Notes: generated from the sequence alone by a model not told the origin. Shown: positions 16,693-28,045, numbered from the stretch's first letter. The stretch: 47,175 nt of DNA from Alphaproteobacteria bacterium (GCA_022826345.1 JAJDVB010000097.1:1-47175); one strand, 5' to 3'. Numbers and translations: made by a program.

Positions 16693-17033
16693 TGTTGGTG
16701 GCCGGCATGAATATACGAGCCATTCTTCTCGCCGCGCTCGTTTTGATCGCGGGCACGGGGCCGGCTGCGGCTCATATGGCGCCCCGCAACACAGTGGAAT
16801 GTCTCACTGAGCGGTTGCGCTTGCTACAGGAAAGGGACGAGGCCGCCGCGGAGAGGGCCGCCGCTTGGCCGGGTGCCTTGTCCGGTGATGCGGCCATTGC
16901 TGAACTGGTCGGCGCGACCCGCGTTGAACTCCTTGAGGTTCTTACGGCCCTCCTCAAGAGCCATCTGAAGCTGGTCGAAGACTATCACGCGCTCACTGAA
17001 GCGACAGACCGCATGACCGACGCTTGTATGTAA
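16689..17033 (+). CDS. Small exported helical protein, third of the coupled trio
   Basis: A 114-residue protein (ATG 16689, overlapping the preceding stop as ATGATG); ATG 16707 is an alternative. Residues about 7-29 form a signal peptide ('MNIRAILLAALVLIAGTGPAAA', cleavage before HMAP). The mature part of about 85 residues is almost wholly helical, with heptad-like charged and Leu-rich stretches ('ECLTERLRLLQERDEAAAERAAAW', 'VELLEVLTALLKSHLKLVEDYHAL') and two cysteines, one near each end. It is probably periplasmic and possibly coiled-coil. Composition is less GC-rich than the neighbouring metabolic genes. No family recognised. Confidence 0.6.
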   Translation: MMLVAGMNIRAILLAALVLIAGTGPAAAHMAPRNTVECLTERLRLLQERDEAAAERAAAWPGALSGDAAIAELVGATRVELLEVLTALLKSHLKLVEDYHALTEATDRMTDACM

Positions 17034-17127
17034 GCCGCAACCTTACTCTAGGAAATTCCGTTTCATTTTCAACTCTTGACGGTCCTTGGTTTGCGGCCCC
17101 AAGTACTTAGGTGACGCGGCCCGCTCC

Positions 17128-20022
<2,895 letters not shown>

Positions 20023-20095
20023 CGCGGTCGTTCCTTCCCTGTCGGCGGGCGTCGGCTTGTGGGCGCCGCGTCCCGCGCACACTCAACTGTCGCGT

Positions 20096-20479
20096 CTAGT
20101 CGTCGCCGAGGCCGGCGACGTAGTCGGCGTAAGCCGCCTCGTCCATCAGCCCGTCCAGCTCGCCGGGCGCGCTGAGCCGGAGCTTGAGGAACCAGCCCTC
20201 GCCGGTCGGGTCGCCGTTGACCAGCGCGGGATCGTCCTCCAACGCCTGGTTGACCTCGACCACCTCGCCCGAGACCGGCGCATAGACCTCGCTCGCGGCC
20301 TTGACCGATTCGACCACGGCCGCCTCCTCGTTCTGGGCGACGGTTCGGCCCACCTCCGGCAGTTCGACGTAGACCACATCGCCAAGCTGATCCTGCGCGT
20401 AATCGGAGATACCGACGGTGCCGATGTCGCCCTCGACCCGCACCCATTCGTGGTCCTTGCTGTACTTGAGCCCGCTCAT
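20096..20479 (-). CDS. gcvH: Glycine cleavage system H-protein
   Basis: A 127-residue lipoyl carrier that shuttles the aminomethyl group between P- and T-proteins. It begins '[14 protein letters not shown]', the classical H-protein opening. The lipoyl-lysine is Lys60 in '[14 protein letters not shown]'. The C-terminal 'GWFLKLRLS' is conserved. I use ATG 20479; the longer open frame upstream overlaps gcvT and is not family sequence. It lies 13 bp after gcvT, within the riboswitch-controlled operon. Confidence 0.98.
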   Translation of the reverse strand: MSGLKYSKDHEWVRVEGDIGTVGISDYAQDQLGDVVYVELPEVGRTVAQNEEAAVVESVKAASEVYAPVSGEVVEVNQALEDDPALVNGDPTGEGWFLKLRLSAPGELDGLMDEAAYADYVAGLGDD

Positions 20480-20492
20480 GGCATCCTCCGGC

Positions 20493-21611
20493 TCAGCCTC
20501 GGTGATAGTTGTGGGGGACGAACGGCAGCTTGACGATGGTCGCCGGCCGGGGCTTGCCCCGCACCAGCAACGACACCGGTCTGCCGATCTCGGCGGCGCC
20601 GGCCGCGACGTAGCCCATGGCGATCGGCCCGCCTGCGGTCGGCCCAAAGCCGCCGCTGGTGACGGTGCCAATTTCGGCGCCGCCCGCGTTCAGAATCGCC
20701 GTACCCTCGCGCGCCGGGGCCCGGCCGTCGGGCAGGATGCCGACGCGCCGGCGCCGGGGGCCCTCCGCCAGCTCATGCTGAATGCGCGGGGCACCGGGGA
20801 AGCCGCCTTCCTGCCGGCGGCGCTTGCCGATGGACCACGCAAGCCCGGCCTGGACTGGCGTGGTGGTCTCGTCGATGTCGTGACCGTAGAGGCAGAGCCC
20901 CGCCTCCAGGCGGAGCGAATCGCGGGCGCCGAGCCCCACCGGCTCGACCTCGGGCTCGGCTGTGAGCCGCCGCCAGAACGCCGCTGTCTCGTTTGCGGGC
21001 AACGATACCTCGAAGCCGTCTTCGCCGGTGTAGCCCGAGCGCGAGATCAGCGCGTCCATCCCGTCCGCCTTGAACCAGCCGGCGGTCATGAACGAGAGCG
21101 AGGCGCATCCTGGCGCATGGCGCTCAAGCACCGCCGCCGCCTTCGGCCCCTGCAGCGCGATCAGCGCGCGCTCGGCGAGCACCGTCAAGTCAACGCCGGC
21201 ATCGAGCCGGCGTTCGAGATGGGCGATGTCCGAGTCCTTACAGGACGCGTTAACCACCAGAATCAACCCGTCGTCGCTGCGGGTGACGATCAGGTCGTCG
21301 AGGATGCCGCCGTCCTCGTTGGTGAGCTGGGTGTAGCGCATGGCCCAGGGCGGGAGGCCCGCGATATCCCCCGGCACCAGGCGCTCAAGCGCCTGGGCCG
21401 CGCCGTCGCCGGTGAGCCGAAGCTGGCCCATGTGCGAGACATCGAAGAGGCCGGCTGCGGTGCGCGTGTGCGTGTGCTCCGCCATGATGCCGGCCGGATA
21501 GCGCACCGGCATGGCATAGCCGGCGAAGGGCACCAGCGTGGCGCCGAGGGTACGGTGCTCGACGAAGAGCGGCGTTCGGGCGAGGGCGTCGGTGCCGGCG
21601 TCGTCGCTCAT
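20493..21611 (-). CDS. gcvT: Aminomethyltransferase, glycine cleavage T-protein
   Basis: A 372-residue T-protein that releases ammonia from aminomethyl-lipoyl-GcvH and moves the one-carbon unit to tetrahydrofolate. Conserved pieces are '[13 protein letters not shown]', '[13 protein letters not shown]' with the folate-site Asp region, '[17 protein letters not shown]', and '[16 protein letters not shown]'. The C-terminal barrel ends with '[21 protein letters not shown]'-like sequence typical of the family. ATG 21611 is used. It is the first gene of the operon, about 57 nt downstream of the tandem glycine riboswitch, which should control expression of all three genes by glycine. Confidence 0.98.
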   Translation of the reverse strand: MSDDAGTDALARTPLFVEHRTLGATLVPFAGYAMPVRYPAGIMAEHTHTRTAAGLFDVSHMGQLRLTGDGAAQALERLVPGDIAGLPPWAMRYTQLTNEDGGILDDLIVTRSDDGLILVVNASCKDSDIAHLERRLDAGVDLTVLAERALIALQGPKAAAVLERHAPGCASLSFMTAGWFKADGMDALISRSGYTGEDGFEVSLPANETAAFWRRLTAEPEVEPVGLGARDSLRLEAGLCLYGHDIDETTTPVQAGLAWSIGKRRRQEGGFPGAPRIQHELAEGPRRRRVGILPDGRAPAREGTAILNAGGAEIGTVTSGGFGPTAGGPIAMGYVAAGAAEIGRPVSLLVRGKPRPATIVKLPFVPHNYHRG

Positions 21612-21667
21612 GGCATCTCCCAGGCAAACAAAGGCGTCCGTCAACGATCCCGTGCGGGATCGTCCGG

Positions 21668-21866
21668 TGCCCCCTCTGTCTCGGAACCTGAGAGATTAAC
21701 CGCACGACAGCTGGTGTGCCGCGGGCTTACCCCGTCGGTGAGGCGGCGCGGCGTGCGCCGCCTGCTTTCCAGAGTTGCATCCTCCCGCGGTCCCTGATGC
21801 CTGAGAGTTTCCGGGACGCTTGCTCCTTCGGCGCCGCGCGGACGGACCGCACGGACTCTCCCACGG
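21668..21866 (-). promoter_or_regulatory. Tandem glycine riboswitch
   Basis: Read on the minus strand, the first aptamer (about 21866-21770) has GGGAGAG, then GCCGAAGGAGCAA, then AACTCTCAGGCA, the conserved glycine-aptamer core. A second aptamer (about 21755-21668) has CACCGACGGGGTAAGC and TCTCTCAGGTTCCGAGACAGA. A GC-rich hairpin (GGCGGCGCACGCCGCGCCGCC) lies between as a peripheral stem. The order, spacing and position directly in front of gcvT match the cooperative two-aptamer class that usually turns glycine cleavage genes on when glycine is plentiful. I cannot decide whether the switch acts on transcription or translation. Confidence 0.93.
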
Positions 21867-21893
21867 GGCTCATCTGCAAAACCGGGTGCGGCA

Positions 21894-21921
21894 ATACTAC
21901 TGACTTAGCCCCGGCGGTCAA
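21894..21921 (-). promoter_or_regulatory. Promoter of the gcv operon
   Basis: On the minus strand TTGACC (21921-21916) and TAGTAT (21899-21894) are separated by 16 bp, a good sigma-70-type promoter. Transcription would begin near 21887, about 20 nt before the first riboswitch aptamer. The placement strongly supports it. Confidence 0.65.
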
Positions 21922-22012
21922 CTGCGCCCGGCCGGGGCCCCGTGACGGCGTGGACCTGCCACGCAGCCGCAGGGCCCGTCGCTTCGGCGGGCGCGAGCAG
22001 GCTCGCTCCGAG

Positions 22013-22204
22013 CTAGCAGATAACATCGAAAATCAGGCAGGCATTTGCAGGCTCCGATCCGCCGACGATTACGACGGTCGTGGTGACAGCCACGACGGCC
22101 GCGATCAAGGCGACGAAGGCCCCACGGCGCAGCCAGAGCTTCTTGTCCCCGCCATCGATGCGTTGTTCGGTCCTGCGGTTTGCAGCGTTCTCTTGAGTCC
22201 TCAT
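22013..22204 (-). CDS. 63-aa single-span membrane peptide, unrecognised
   Basis: A 63-residue ORF whose ATG (22204) is preceded by a perfect AGGAGG at good spacing, the strongest ribosome binding site in the region. The protein has a charged N-terminus ('RTEQRIDGGDKKLWLRR'), one clear membrane helix (about residues 28-48, 'GAFVALIAAVVAVTTTVVIVGG') and a short tail with two cysteines ('PANACLIFDVIC'). Positive-inside reasoning puts the N-terminus in the cytosol and the Cys tail in the periplasm. It lies upstream of the gcv promoter and reads the same way; any functional tie to glycine metabolism is unproven. No family recognised. Confidence 0.65.
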   Translation of the reverse strand: MRTQENAANRRTEQRIDGGDKKLWLRRGAFVALIAAVVAVTTTVVIVGGSEPANACLIFDVIC

Positions 22205-22439
22205 CGTCGCCTCCTACTCACATACGGTTGCTCTTCAGAACCGGCCGCCGGCTGAGAGGTTCGATTGACCGCCAGTCAGCGCTATGCCGTAACGAGAGAG
22301 ATAAGCAGAGGCGTTCATAGCTTCTAATGATGTTTTATTCTTATTATCATAACATGTGATTATGAATGCGGTCGCTCTCGGGGCACGGCGGTGGAGACCG
22401 TGGCGGGAACTCGGGAGGTGAGCGACGGGGCCGAGGGAC
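22205..22439. other. Intergenic stretch with an AT-rich segment
   Basis: No gene seen. An AT-rich part at about 22325-22370 contains the interrupted palindrome CATAACATG-TGATTATG and may hold the promoter of the 63-aa peptide gene, which is transcribed on the minus strand. No confident -35/-10 pair could be assigned. Confidence 0.35.
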
Positions 22440-22465
22440 GGGGCCGCCCCGCGGGAGGCGGCCCC
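22440..22465 (-). terminator. GC-rich hairpin after the PhoX-family gene
   Basis: GGGGCCGCC (22440-22448) pairs perfectly with GGCGGCCCC (22457-22465) around an 8-nt loop, about 20 bp past the stop at 22485. There is no T-run on the minus strand, so it may act as a transcript-stabilising or Rho-assisted end rather than a classical intrinsic terminator. Confidence 0.55.
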
Positions 22466-22484
22466 GCAACGGCGCAGAGAACGC

Positions 22485-24392
22485 TCAGCCGATCACGCCG
22501 CCGTCGTCGCGGGTGATCGCCACCACGGACGAGCGCGGCGCGGCATCGCCGCCCTCGGGGAAGTGGCTGTCGCCCTTCTCGCCGGGGTGCTGGATGCCGA
22601 CGAACATGGTCTTCAGGTCGGCGCTCCAGGTGATGCCGGTCACCTCGCATTCCCTGGGGCCCACGAGGAAGCGGCGAATCTCGCCGGTGGCGGGGTCGCC
22701 CAGCAGCATCACGTTGTTGCCCTGGCCGGCGAAATCGCCCTCGTTGGAGTAGTTGCCGTCGGTCTGGATCCAGAGGCGGCCCTGGCTGTCGAAGGCGAGA
22801 CCGTCGGGCGAGTTGAACATGTTGTCCGCGTTTACGTTGCTCGAGCCGGCATACGCGTCGGCGTGGACCGTCGGGTTGCCGGCGATGACGTAGAGGTCCC
22901 AGGCGAAGGTATCGGCCGCGTGGTCGCCGCCGTCGGGCGCCCAGCGCACGATCTGGCCGTAATTGTTCTTCTCCCGCGGGTTGGGGCCGCCCACCGGCGT
23001 CAGGTCGCCGCCCGCGTTGGGCTTGACGCCCCGGTTCTTGTTGTTGGTGAGGCAGCAGTAGACCTCGGCCTTGTTCGGGTTGGCTGCAACCCATTCCGGC
23101 CGGTCCATGGTCGTGGCGCCAACCGCCGAGGCCGCCTGCCGTGTGTGGATACAGACCTCGGCCTGGGATGCCATGCTGGTGGTTTCGGGCGTGAGCGCGA
23201 GCCATGCGCCGGTGCCGTCGTCCGCGAACCTGGCGACGGAGAGCGAGCCGCTCTCCAGCAGATCGGCGTTGTCGCCGCCCTCGGCATAGGTGCCGTCGCT
23301 CACGAAGCGATAGAGGAACTCGCCCCGCTCGTCGTCGCCGAGATAGACCACGACCCGGCCGTCGGCGGCCAGCGTCACCTCCGCGTTCTCATGCTTGAAG
23401 CGGCCGAGCGCGGTGCGCTTCTTCGGCGTGGACGCGGGATCCAAGGGATCGATCTCCACCACGTAGCCGGCGCGGTGGGGCTCGTTGGGATACTTCGAGA
23501 TGTCGAAGCGCTCATCCGTCATTGCCCAGCCATATCCGCGATCTTCCGCCTTGATGCCGTAGCGCTTGAAGCCTGCGGGCAGCGCGAAGTCGGGATCGCC
23601 CGACGAGAAGTAGCCGTTGAAGTTCTCCTCGCAGGCGAGATAGGTGCCCCAGGGCGTGCGCCCGTTGCCGCAGTTGTTCCAGGTGCCGTGCGCGGTGGTG
23701 CCGGCGGGATCGGCGGCAGTCTTCAACATGTCGTGGCCGCGCGCCGGGCCGGTGATCTCCATCGGCGTGTCCGGCGTGATGCGCCGGTTGTAGGGGGAAT
23801 CCTGGACGATCCCCCAGGCGCCGCCCTGTTGCGCGATCTCGAGGACGGAGACGCCGTGACCGGCCTTGCACTTGCGTACGTCGTCGTCGGTCTCGGGCTT
23901 CCCCGACTCCCGGTTGGCGAACATGATGCCGAGGTTCACGTACTCGTTGTTCACCGCGAGCACGCTCTTCTCGCCGTTGGTGAAGAGCGCCATGCCGTCG
24001 CAGTTGTCGCCGAAGGCGGCCTCCTGGCTCGCGCCGGTGCCCCGCGCCGAATGGTCGAAGGCGGCGCCGCTCGACCAGAGCGGATCGCCCCAGCGGGCCA
24101 CCACGTGCCAGCCATAGCCCTCGGGCACCGTGACCGTGTCGAGGCCGTTGGCGGCGACCGGCGTGAAGTCGAGGCCCGCCGCCCCGGCACGAACCGAAGG
24201 CACCACCGTGCCGCCGGCGGCCATCACGAACGCGGTCGCGCCGAATGCAGCACCACCCTTCAGAAAGCCGCGCCGCGAGATCGCCCGCTCGGCGATCCGC
24301 TCGAAGTCGGTTGGTGAGGCCTGTCGGTCGTTCATCTCGCCGACATTGTTCCGTGAGACCGCATCGCGTGCGGCCACCGCGTTGTCACGCAT
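22485..24392 (-). CDS. PhoX-family (DUF839) Tat-exported phosphatase
   Basis: A 635-residue protein of the PhoX family: Ca/Fe-dependent periplasmic phosphatases unrelated to PhoA. A twin-arginine signal is visible near residue 40 ('AISRRGFLKGGAAFGATAF'), so it is folded before export. Family blocks include 'VPEGYGWHVVARWGDPLW', 'GTWNNCGNGRTPWGTYLACEEN' and 'PDGLAFDSQGRLWIQTDG'. I start at ATG 24392, with GGGAG 6 nt upstream; ATG 24398 is the alternative. A possible Pho box lies about 110 bp upstream. The hairpin at 22440-22465 follows the gene. Phosphate-starvation control is likely but inferred. Confidence 0.93.
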   Translation of the reverse strand: MRDNAVAARDAVSRNNVGEMNDRQASPTDFERIAERAISRRGFLKGGAAFGATAFVMAAGGTVVPSVRAGAAGLDFTPVAANGLDTVTVPEGYGWHVVARWGDPLWSSGAAFDHSARGTGASQEAAFGDNCDGMALFTNGEKSVLAVNNEYVNLGIMFANRESGKPETDDDVRKCKAGHGVSVLEIAQQGGAWGIVQDSPYNRRITPDTPMEITGPARGHDMLKTAADPAGTTAHGTWNNCGNGRTPWGTYLACEENFNGYFSSGDPDFALPAGFKRYGIKAEDRGYGWAMTDERFDISKYPNEPHRAGYVVEIDPLDPASTPKKRTALGRFKHENAEVTLAADGRVVVYLGDDERGEFLYRFVSDGTYAEGGDNADLLESGSLSVARFADDGTGAWLALTPETTSMASQAEVCIHTRQAASAVGATTMDRPEWVAANPNKAEVYCCLTNNKNRGVKPNAGGDLTPVGGPNPREKNNYGQIVRWAPDGGDHAADTFAWDLYVIAGNPTVHADAYAGSSNVNADNMFNSPDGLAFDSQGRLWIQTDGNYSNEGDFAGQGNNVMLLGDPATGEIRRFLVGPRECEVTGITWSADLKTMFVGIQHPGEKGDSHFPEGGDAAPRSSVVAITRDDGGVIG

Positions 24393-24502
24393 GCCCATCT
24401 CCCGTGGTCGAATGACGTTCTGCACTGGAGCCTGCGCCGCCCATCCGGCGCTGCAGGCGTGACCCGAATAGCGCCAGCCGGTTACGGCCCATCGGCACTC
24501 GT

Positions 24503-24520
24503 GTAACCGTTTCGTGACGG
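24503..24520 (-). promoter_or_regulatory. Candidate Pho box
   Basis: On the minus strand, CCGTCACGAAACGGTTA matches the rhizobial PHO-box pattern CTGTCACAAAACTGTCA at 13 of 17 positions (two 7-mers separated by 4 bp). It is about 110 bp upstream of the PhoX-family start. PhoB control of phoX is known in other proteobacteria. The match is imperfect. Confidence 0.35.
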
Positions 24521-24582
24521 TTCCAAGTCCTGTACGTCATCGTTCGGGCCGCCGTGCCGCCGACCCTCACTCTGGCCCGCTT

Positions 24583-25638
24583 CTACAATCTCCAACGGAG
24601 CGCCACATGCAGGCCGGTGTCGGGCGCGGCATGAAATGAGCCATCGTCCTCGGTGACCGCAATTGCCAGTGTCATGTCCTCGCTGAATTGCCACGATCCC
24701 CCCATCCCGATCATGACGACGGGATCCAAGAGCGGAGAGACCGCAGAGGCACCGTAGGGCGAGGAATGAACGTCGACCTGCGTCGTCAGGTTGAAGGTTG
24801 CCGATAGCTGCCAGGTCACGCCGAAGCGCCCGAAAGCGATGACTTGGCCGCCGATGCCCGGCAAATTTGGCGGTGCCTCACCGACAAGCACACCCAGCGT
24901 CGCGCTGTAGAGCCACTCGCGCGACGCGGTCGATTCTGAAAAAGAGCCCGAGGTCTCGGCCCAGGCCGAGACCGAAAACCCTCCTGATCCGGCCAGATCG
25001 TCTTCCTCGCCGGTGGGGAGCTTCACGATCGCCCGCACCGCCATGCCGTCATTCGAAAACGGCGCCGAAGGCAGCGCATAGCCCACGCCCATGCTCACGT
25101 CCCCAAGGGACGAGACGCTGCTGTCGATATCGACATGTGTCGTCCCGCTATTGGCGTAGACGAGCCTCAGGCGGTCACGTGGGGCAGTGAGCCGGTCGCC
25201 CTGAGGCAGGCCGAAGGTTCGGTGCCACTCCTCGATGAAGCTATCGAGGCTGCCGGCCCTGTGCGACACGAAGGAAAGGTCCAGCAGATACTCCCAGCCG
25301 TTCCCAAATCCTTGGCGCAGGGAGAGCGCTTGTCGGTACGTCTCCCCGTCGATGGCCGCGACTTCCCGACCGGAAATGTCTCCACGCAAGTGGGACGCGA
25401 TATCCATCGACGCGATCAGTTCCGATGAGCCCGCCGCCAGCACGGGCGTGCCAAGGGAACCCGGCACCCCGTACAGCATGTGAAACGGGTTCAGGTTCAC
25501 GATGCGCAGCGGCGTCGCGATGCTGTGCCCGTCTCCTTTGTCGGCTGCAGCCGCGCCCGACCAGAAAACGGACATCATCAGTGCGCACACGAGGCCGAGA
25601 CACGCGCCCGCGAGGGCCCGGCCTCGTGAGAATTTCAC
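24583..25638 (-). CDS. DUF3187 family exported protein
   Basis: About 351 residues from GTG 25638, which gives a good signal peptide ('SRGRALAGACLGLVCALMMSVFW', cleavage after GAAAA). The mature protein begins with 'IATPLRIVNLNPFHMLYGVPG' and contains 'LSLRQGFGNGWEYLLDLSFVSHRAGSLDSFIEEWHRTFGLP', which I recognise as the DUF3187 pattern. Alternating beta strands and the C-terminal aromatic/Leu ending ('LHVALRWRL') suggest an outer-membrane beta-barrel or periplasmic beta-rich fold. Function unknown. It follows the molybdenum hydroxylase genes by 47 bp on the same strand, possibly as the distal gene of that operon. The exact start is uncertain, as no strong ribosome binding site is seen. Confidence 0.8.
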   Translation of the reverse strand: MKFSRGRALAGACLGLVCALMMSVFWSGAAAADKGDGHSIATPLRIVNLNPFHMLYGVPGSLGTPVLAAGSSELIASMDIASHLRGDISGREVAAIDGETYRQALSLRQGFGNGWEYLLDLSFVSHRAGSLDSFIEEWHRTFGLPQGDRLTAPRDRLRLVYANSGTTHVDIDSSVSSLGDVSMGVGYALPSAPFSNDGMAVRAIVKLPTGEEDDLAGSGGFSVSAWAETSGSFSESTASREWLYSATLGVLVGEAPPNLPGIGGQVIAFGRFGVTWQLSATFNLTTQVDVHSSPYGASAVSPLLDPVVMIGMGGSWQFSEDMTLAIAVTEDDGSFHAAPDTGLHVALRWRL

Positions 25639-25685
25639 TGAAAGCAAGTCGGAAACCGGCTCGCGCTCAGTCAGTCGTGTCCCAC

Positions 25686-26699
25686 TCAGCCGCCAGCCTG
25701 CGCCTTCTTCTCGTCGAGGGCGCGGAGGACGACCTCGGGCGTCACCGGAATCTGGGTGATGCGCACGTCGAGCGCGTTGTTGATGGCGTTCACGATGGCC
25801 GGAATCGGGCCGTTGGTCACCATCTCGCCCACGCCCTTGCCGCCGTAGGGGCCGCTCTCCGCCGGATATTCCAGCACCTCGCAGGTGACGTCGGGCATTT
25901 CCGACGCGCCGGGCTGGAGGTAGTTCTGGAAATCGACCGGCGCCGGGTCGATGGCCGGGTAGCCGGGCGCGGTAGTCTCGTAGAGCGCGTGCCCGATGCC
26001 CATCCAGGAGCCGCCGACGATCTGGCCCTTTACCAAGTCGGGATTCACCTGCTGGCCCACCTCGTAGACGCTCTTCATGTCGAGCACCTCGACCATCCCG
26101 GTCTCGGTATCGACCTCGACCTCGACGACGGTGCAGGCATGGGCCTGAGTCGAATCCGGGTCGCACTCTCCAGTCTCCGGGTCCATCGGGCTCGGCGGCT
26201 TGAGGTAGGCTCCACGCCCGGCAATCGTCTTGCCGTAGCCGAAGTGAGCCGCGCCCGCGACCTCGCCCACCGAGACCGACTTCTCGGCCACGCCCTTGAT
26301 GTGGATGTTGCCGTCGCCGTCGGTCTCCAGGTCCTCCGGGCTCGCCTCCAGCAGATCGCCGGCCACCTCCAGCATGGCCTTCCGCGCCTCCTGCGCCGCC
26401 ATCACCACCGCGTTGCCCGCGCGATGGGTGGTGCGGCTCGCGAAGGTGCCGGTGCAGTGGGGGCCGGTGTCGGTATCGGCAGTCTCCACCACGATGCTCT
26501 CGTAGGGGACGCCGAGGGTTTCCGCCGCGATCTGCGCCAACACGGTGCGGAGCCCCTGGCCCAGATCGACGCTGGCCATGGTGACGACGAAGTCGCCCGC
26601 CGGAGTCATGTGGATCAGCGACTGGGTGGGATCGCCGCCCAGGTGCATGCCCGTCGGATAGTTCACGGCCGCGAAGCCGGTGCCCCTCACCTTGGCCAT
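25686..26699 (-). CDS. Molybdenum hydroxylase, molybdopterin subunit, C-terminal half
   Basis: A 337-residue protein equal to the C-terminal half of a xanthine-dehydrogenase-type large subunit. It starts 'KVRGTGFAAVNYPTG', the point where single-chain homologues continue, and includes 'VDLGQGLRTVLAQIAAETLG', 'GTFASRTTHRAGNAV' and the active-site Glu in 'YGGKGVGEMVTNG'. With the upstream gene it makes up about 785 residues, the full length of a normal subunit. Its ATG shares one base with the TGA of the upstream half (TGATG at 26701-26697), ideal for coupled translation. The larger open frame beyond 26699 is a shadow of the upstream gene. Split subunits occur naturally in nicotinate dehydrogenase (NdhL/NdhM). 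Confidence 0.9.
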   Translation of the reverse strand: MAKVRGTGFAAVNYPTGMHLGGDPTQSLIHMTPAGDFVVTMASVDLGQGLRTVLAQIAAETLGVPYESIVVETADTDTGPHCTGTFASRTTHRAGNAVVMAAQEARKAMLEVAGDLLEASPEDLETDGDGNIHIKGVAEKSVSVGEVAGAAHFGYGKTIAGRGAYLKPPSPMDPETGECDPDSTQAHACTVVEVEVDTETGMVEVLDMKSVYEVGQQVNPDLVKGQIVGGSWMGIGHALYETTAPGYPAIDPAPVDFQNYLQPGASEMPDVTCEVLEYPAESGPYGGKGVGEMVTNGPIPAIVNAINNALDVRITQIPVTPEVVLRALDEKKAQAGG

Positions 26700-28045
26700 C
26701 AGCTTGCCTTTCTGTCCCAGGAGGTCATCGCTTGGTATTCCGCCGGCAGCTCCTGGCCGGCGAGCTTCGCCGCCGCTTGGATGGTCTCCACCATCGCCGC
26801 GTCCTCGTTCACCTTGCGGTGCGCCCGCATGTCGCCGTTGCGGTAGGCGTTGAGCAGCCGGAGCTGCCACGGGTCCATGCCGATGGTCTTGGCGACCTTG
26901 TCCATCTGCAGCTCGATGGCGAAGGACGCAGCCATGACGCCGAAGCCCCGCATTGCGCTCGACGGCGGCCGGTTGGTGAAGACCACCCGCGCATCGACCC
27001 AGACGTTGGGTATCGTGTAGGGCCCAGGCATGTGGCCCGCGTGCTTCATCGAACCGTAGGAGCTGAAGCGCAGGTAGGCGCCGGAATCCTGGTAGGAGGT
27101 GATCTTGCGGGCGACGATGCGCCCGTCGTTCATCGCCCCGTCCTTGATGTAGAGCCGCCAGGCAGAGCGGGTGGAGCTGACCTGCATCTCCTCCTCCCGC
27201 GTGTACTTGAACTTGACCGGCCGCCCGGTCCGCATGGCGGCAAGCACCGAGATCGGCTCGACCGCCACGTCCACCTTGCCGCCGAAGCCGCCGCCCACGG
27301 TGCCGCCGAGGAAGCGCAGCTTGCCCGGCGCCAGCCCCAGGATAGCGGCGGTATTGTCGCGGGCGAAGTGCACGGCCTGCGTGTTGGTGTGCACCGTGAT
27401 GCGCCCGTCGCCGCCGGGCTTCGCGATGCAGCCGTTGGTCTCCATCGGCGCCTGCTCGATGGGGCTGGTCTGGTAGTTGTCCTCGACGATGTGATCGGCC
27501 TCGGCGAAGCCCTGCTCGACATCGCCGTAGCGGATCTGCGAGGCGGCGTGGTCGTCGGGGTAGATGTAATGGTTGTTCGGCCAATGCGCAGTCAGCGCCG
27601 GCAGCGATCCGGAAATCGCCTCCTCCACGTCGAACACGCCGGGGAGCGGGTCGTACTCGACCTCGACCTTGGCGGCGCCGGCGCGGGCGGCCTCGGCGGT
27701 CTCGCCCAGCACGGCGACGATGGGCTCGCCCCGCCAGCGCACCTTGTCGAAGGCGAGGACGGGCTCGTCCTCGGGCCCCACACCGACGGCGGCGAGGCCG
27801 TTCCACACCTTCTTGCCGGGCAGGTCCTCGTGGGTGAGGACGCAGACGACGCCAGGACTGGCCTCCGCCTTGCTGGTGTCCACGCTGACGATGTTGGCGT
27901 GGGGCTCTGCGCTCCGGTGCATCTTGAGATGCAGCATGCGCGGGTAGTGGACGTCCTCGTAGTAGGTGGTCTGGCCGCGCGCGTGGCTTTCGAGATCGCG
28001 CTGGCCGACGTTGCGGCCGACGACGCCGAGTTCCTTCATCGACAT
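26699..28045 (-). CDS. Molybdenum hydroxylase, molybdopterin subunit, N-terminal half
   Basis: A 448-residue N-terminal half of a xanthine-dehydrogenase-family large subunit. It covers the 'a/b hammerhead' region ('VVCVLTHEDLPGKKVW', 'VRWRGEPIVAVLGETAEAA', 'VEVEYDPLPGVFDVEEA') and the first molybdopterin-binding part ('LGGTVGGGFGGKVDV', 'TNRPPSSAMRGFGV'). It ends 'AMTSWDRKAS' followed by TGA, where homologues run on into the second half. Its ATG (28045) overlaps the TAA of the iron-sulfur subunit (TAATG). The oxidised substrate is probably a heterocycle or aldehyde; it cannot be read from the sequence. Confidence 0.9.
   Translation of the reverse strand: MSMKELGVVGRNVGQRDLESHARGQTTYYEDVHYPRMLHLKMHRSAEPHANIVSVDTSKAEASPGVVCVLTHEDLPGKKVWNGLAAVGVGPEDEPVLAFDKVRWRGEPIVAVLGETAEAARAGAAKVEVEYDPLPGVFDVEEAISGSLPALTAHWPNNHYIYPDDHAASQIRYGDVEQGFAEADHIVEDNYQTSPIEQAPMETNGCIAKPGGDGRITVHTNTQAVHFARDNTAAILGLAPGKLRFLGGTVGGGFGGKVDVAVEPISVLAAMRTGRPVKFKYTREEEMQVSSTRSAWRLYIKDGAMNDGRIVARKITSYQDSGAYLRFSSYGSMKHAGHMPGPYTIPNVWVDARVVFTNRPPSSAMRGFGVMAASFAIELQMDKVAKTIGMDPWQLRLLNAYRNGDMRAHRKVNEDAAMVETIQAAAKLAGQELPAEYQAMTSWDRKAS

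Noticed and set aside
26699..27806. A single long frame making the molybdopterin C-half 706 codons
   Set aside because: The part beyond 26699 is an out-of-frame shadow of the N-half gene, rich in Arg and Gly. The true start is the ATG in the TGATG overlap.
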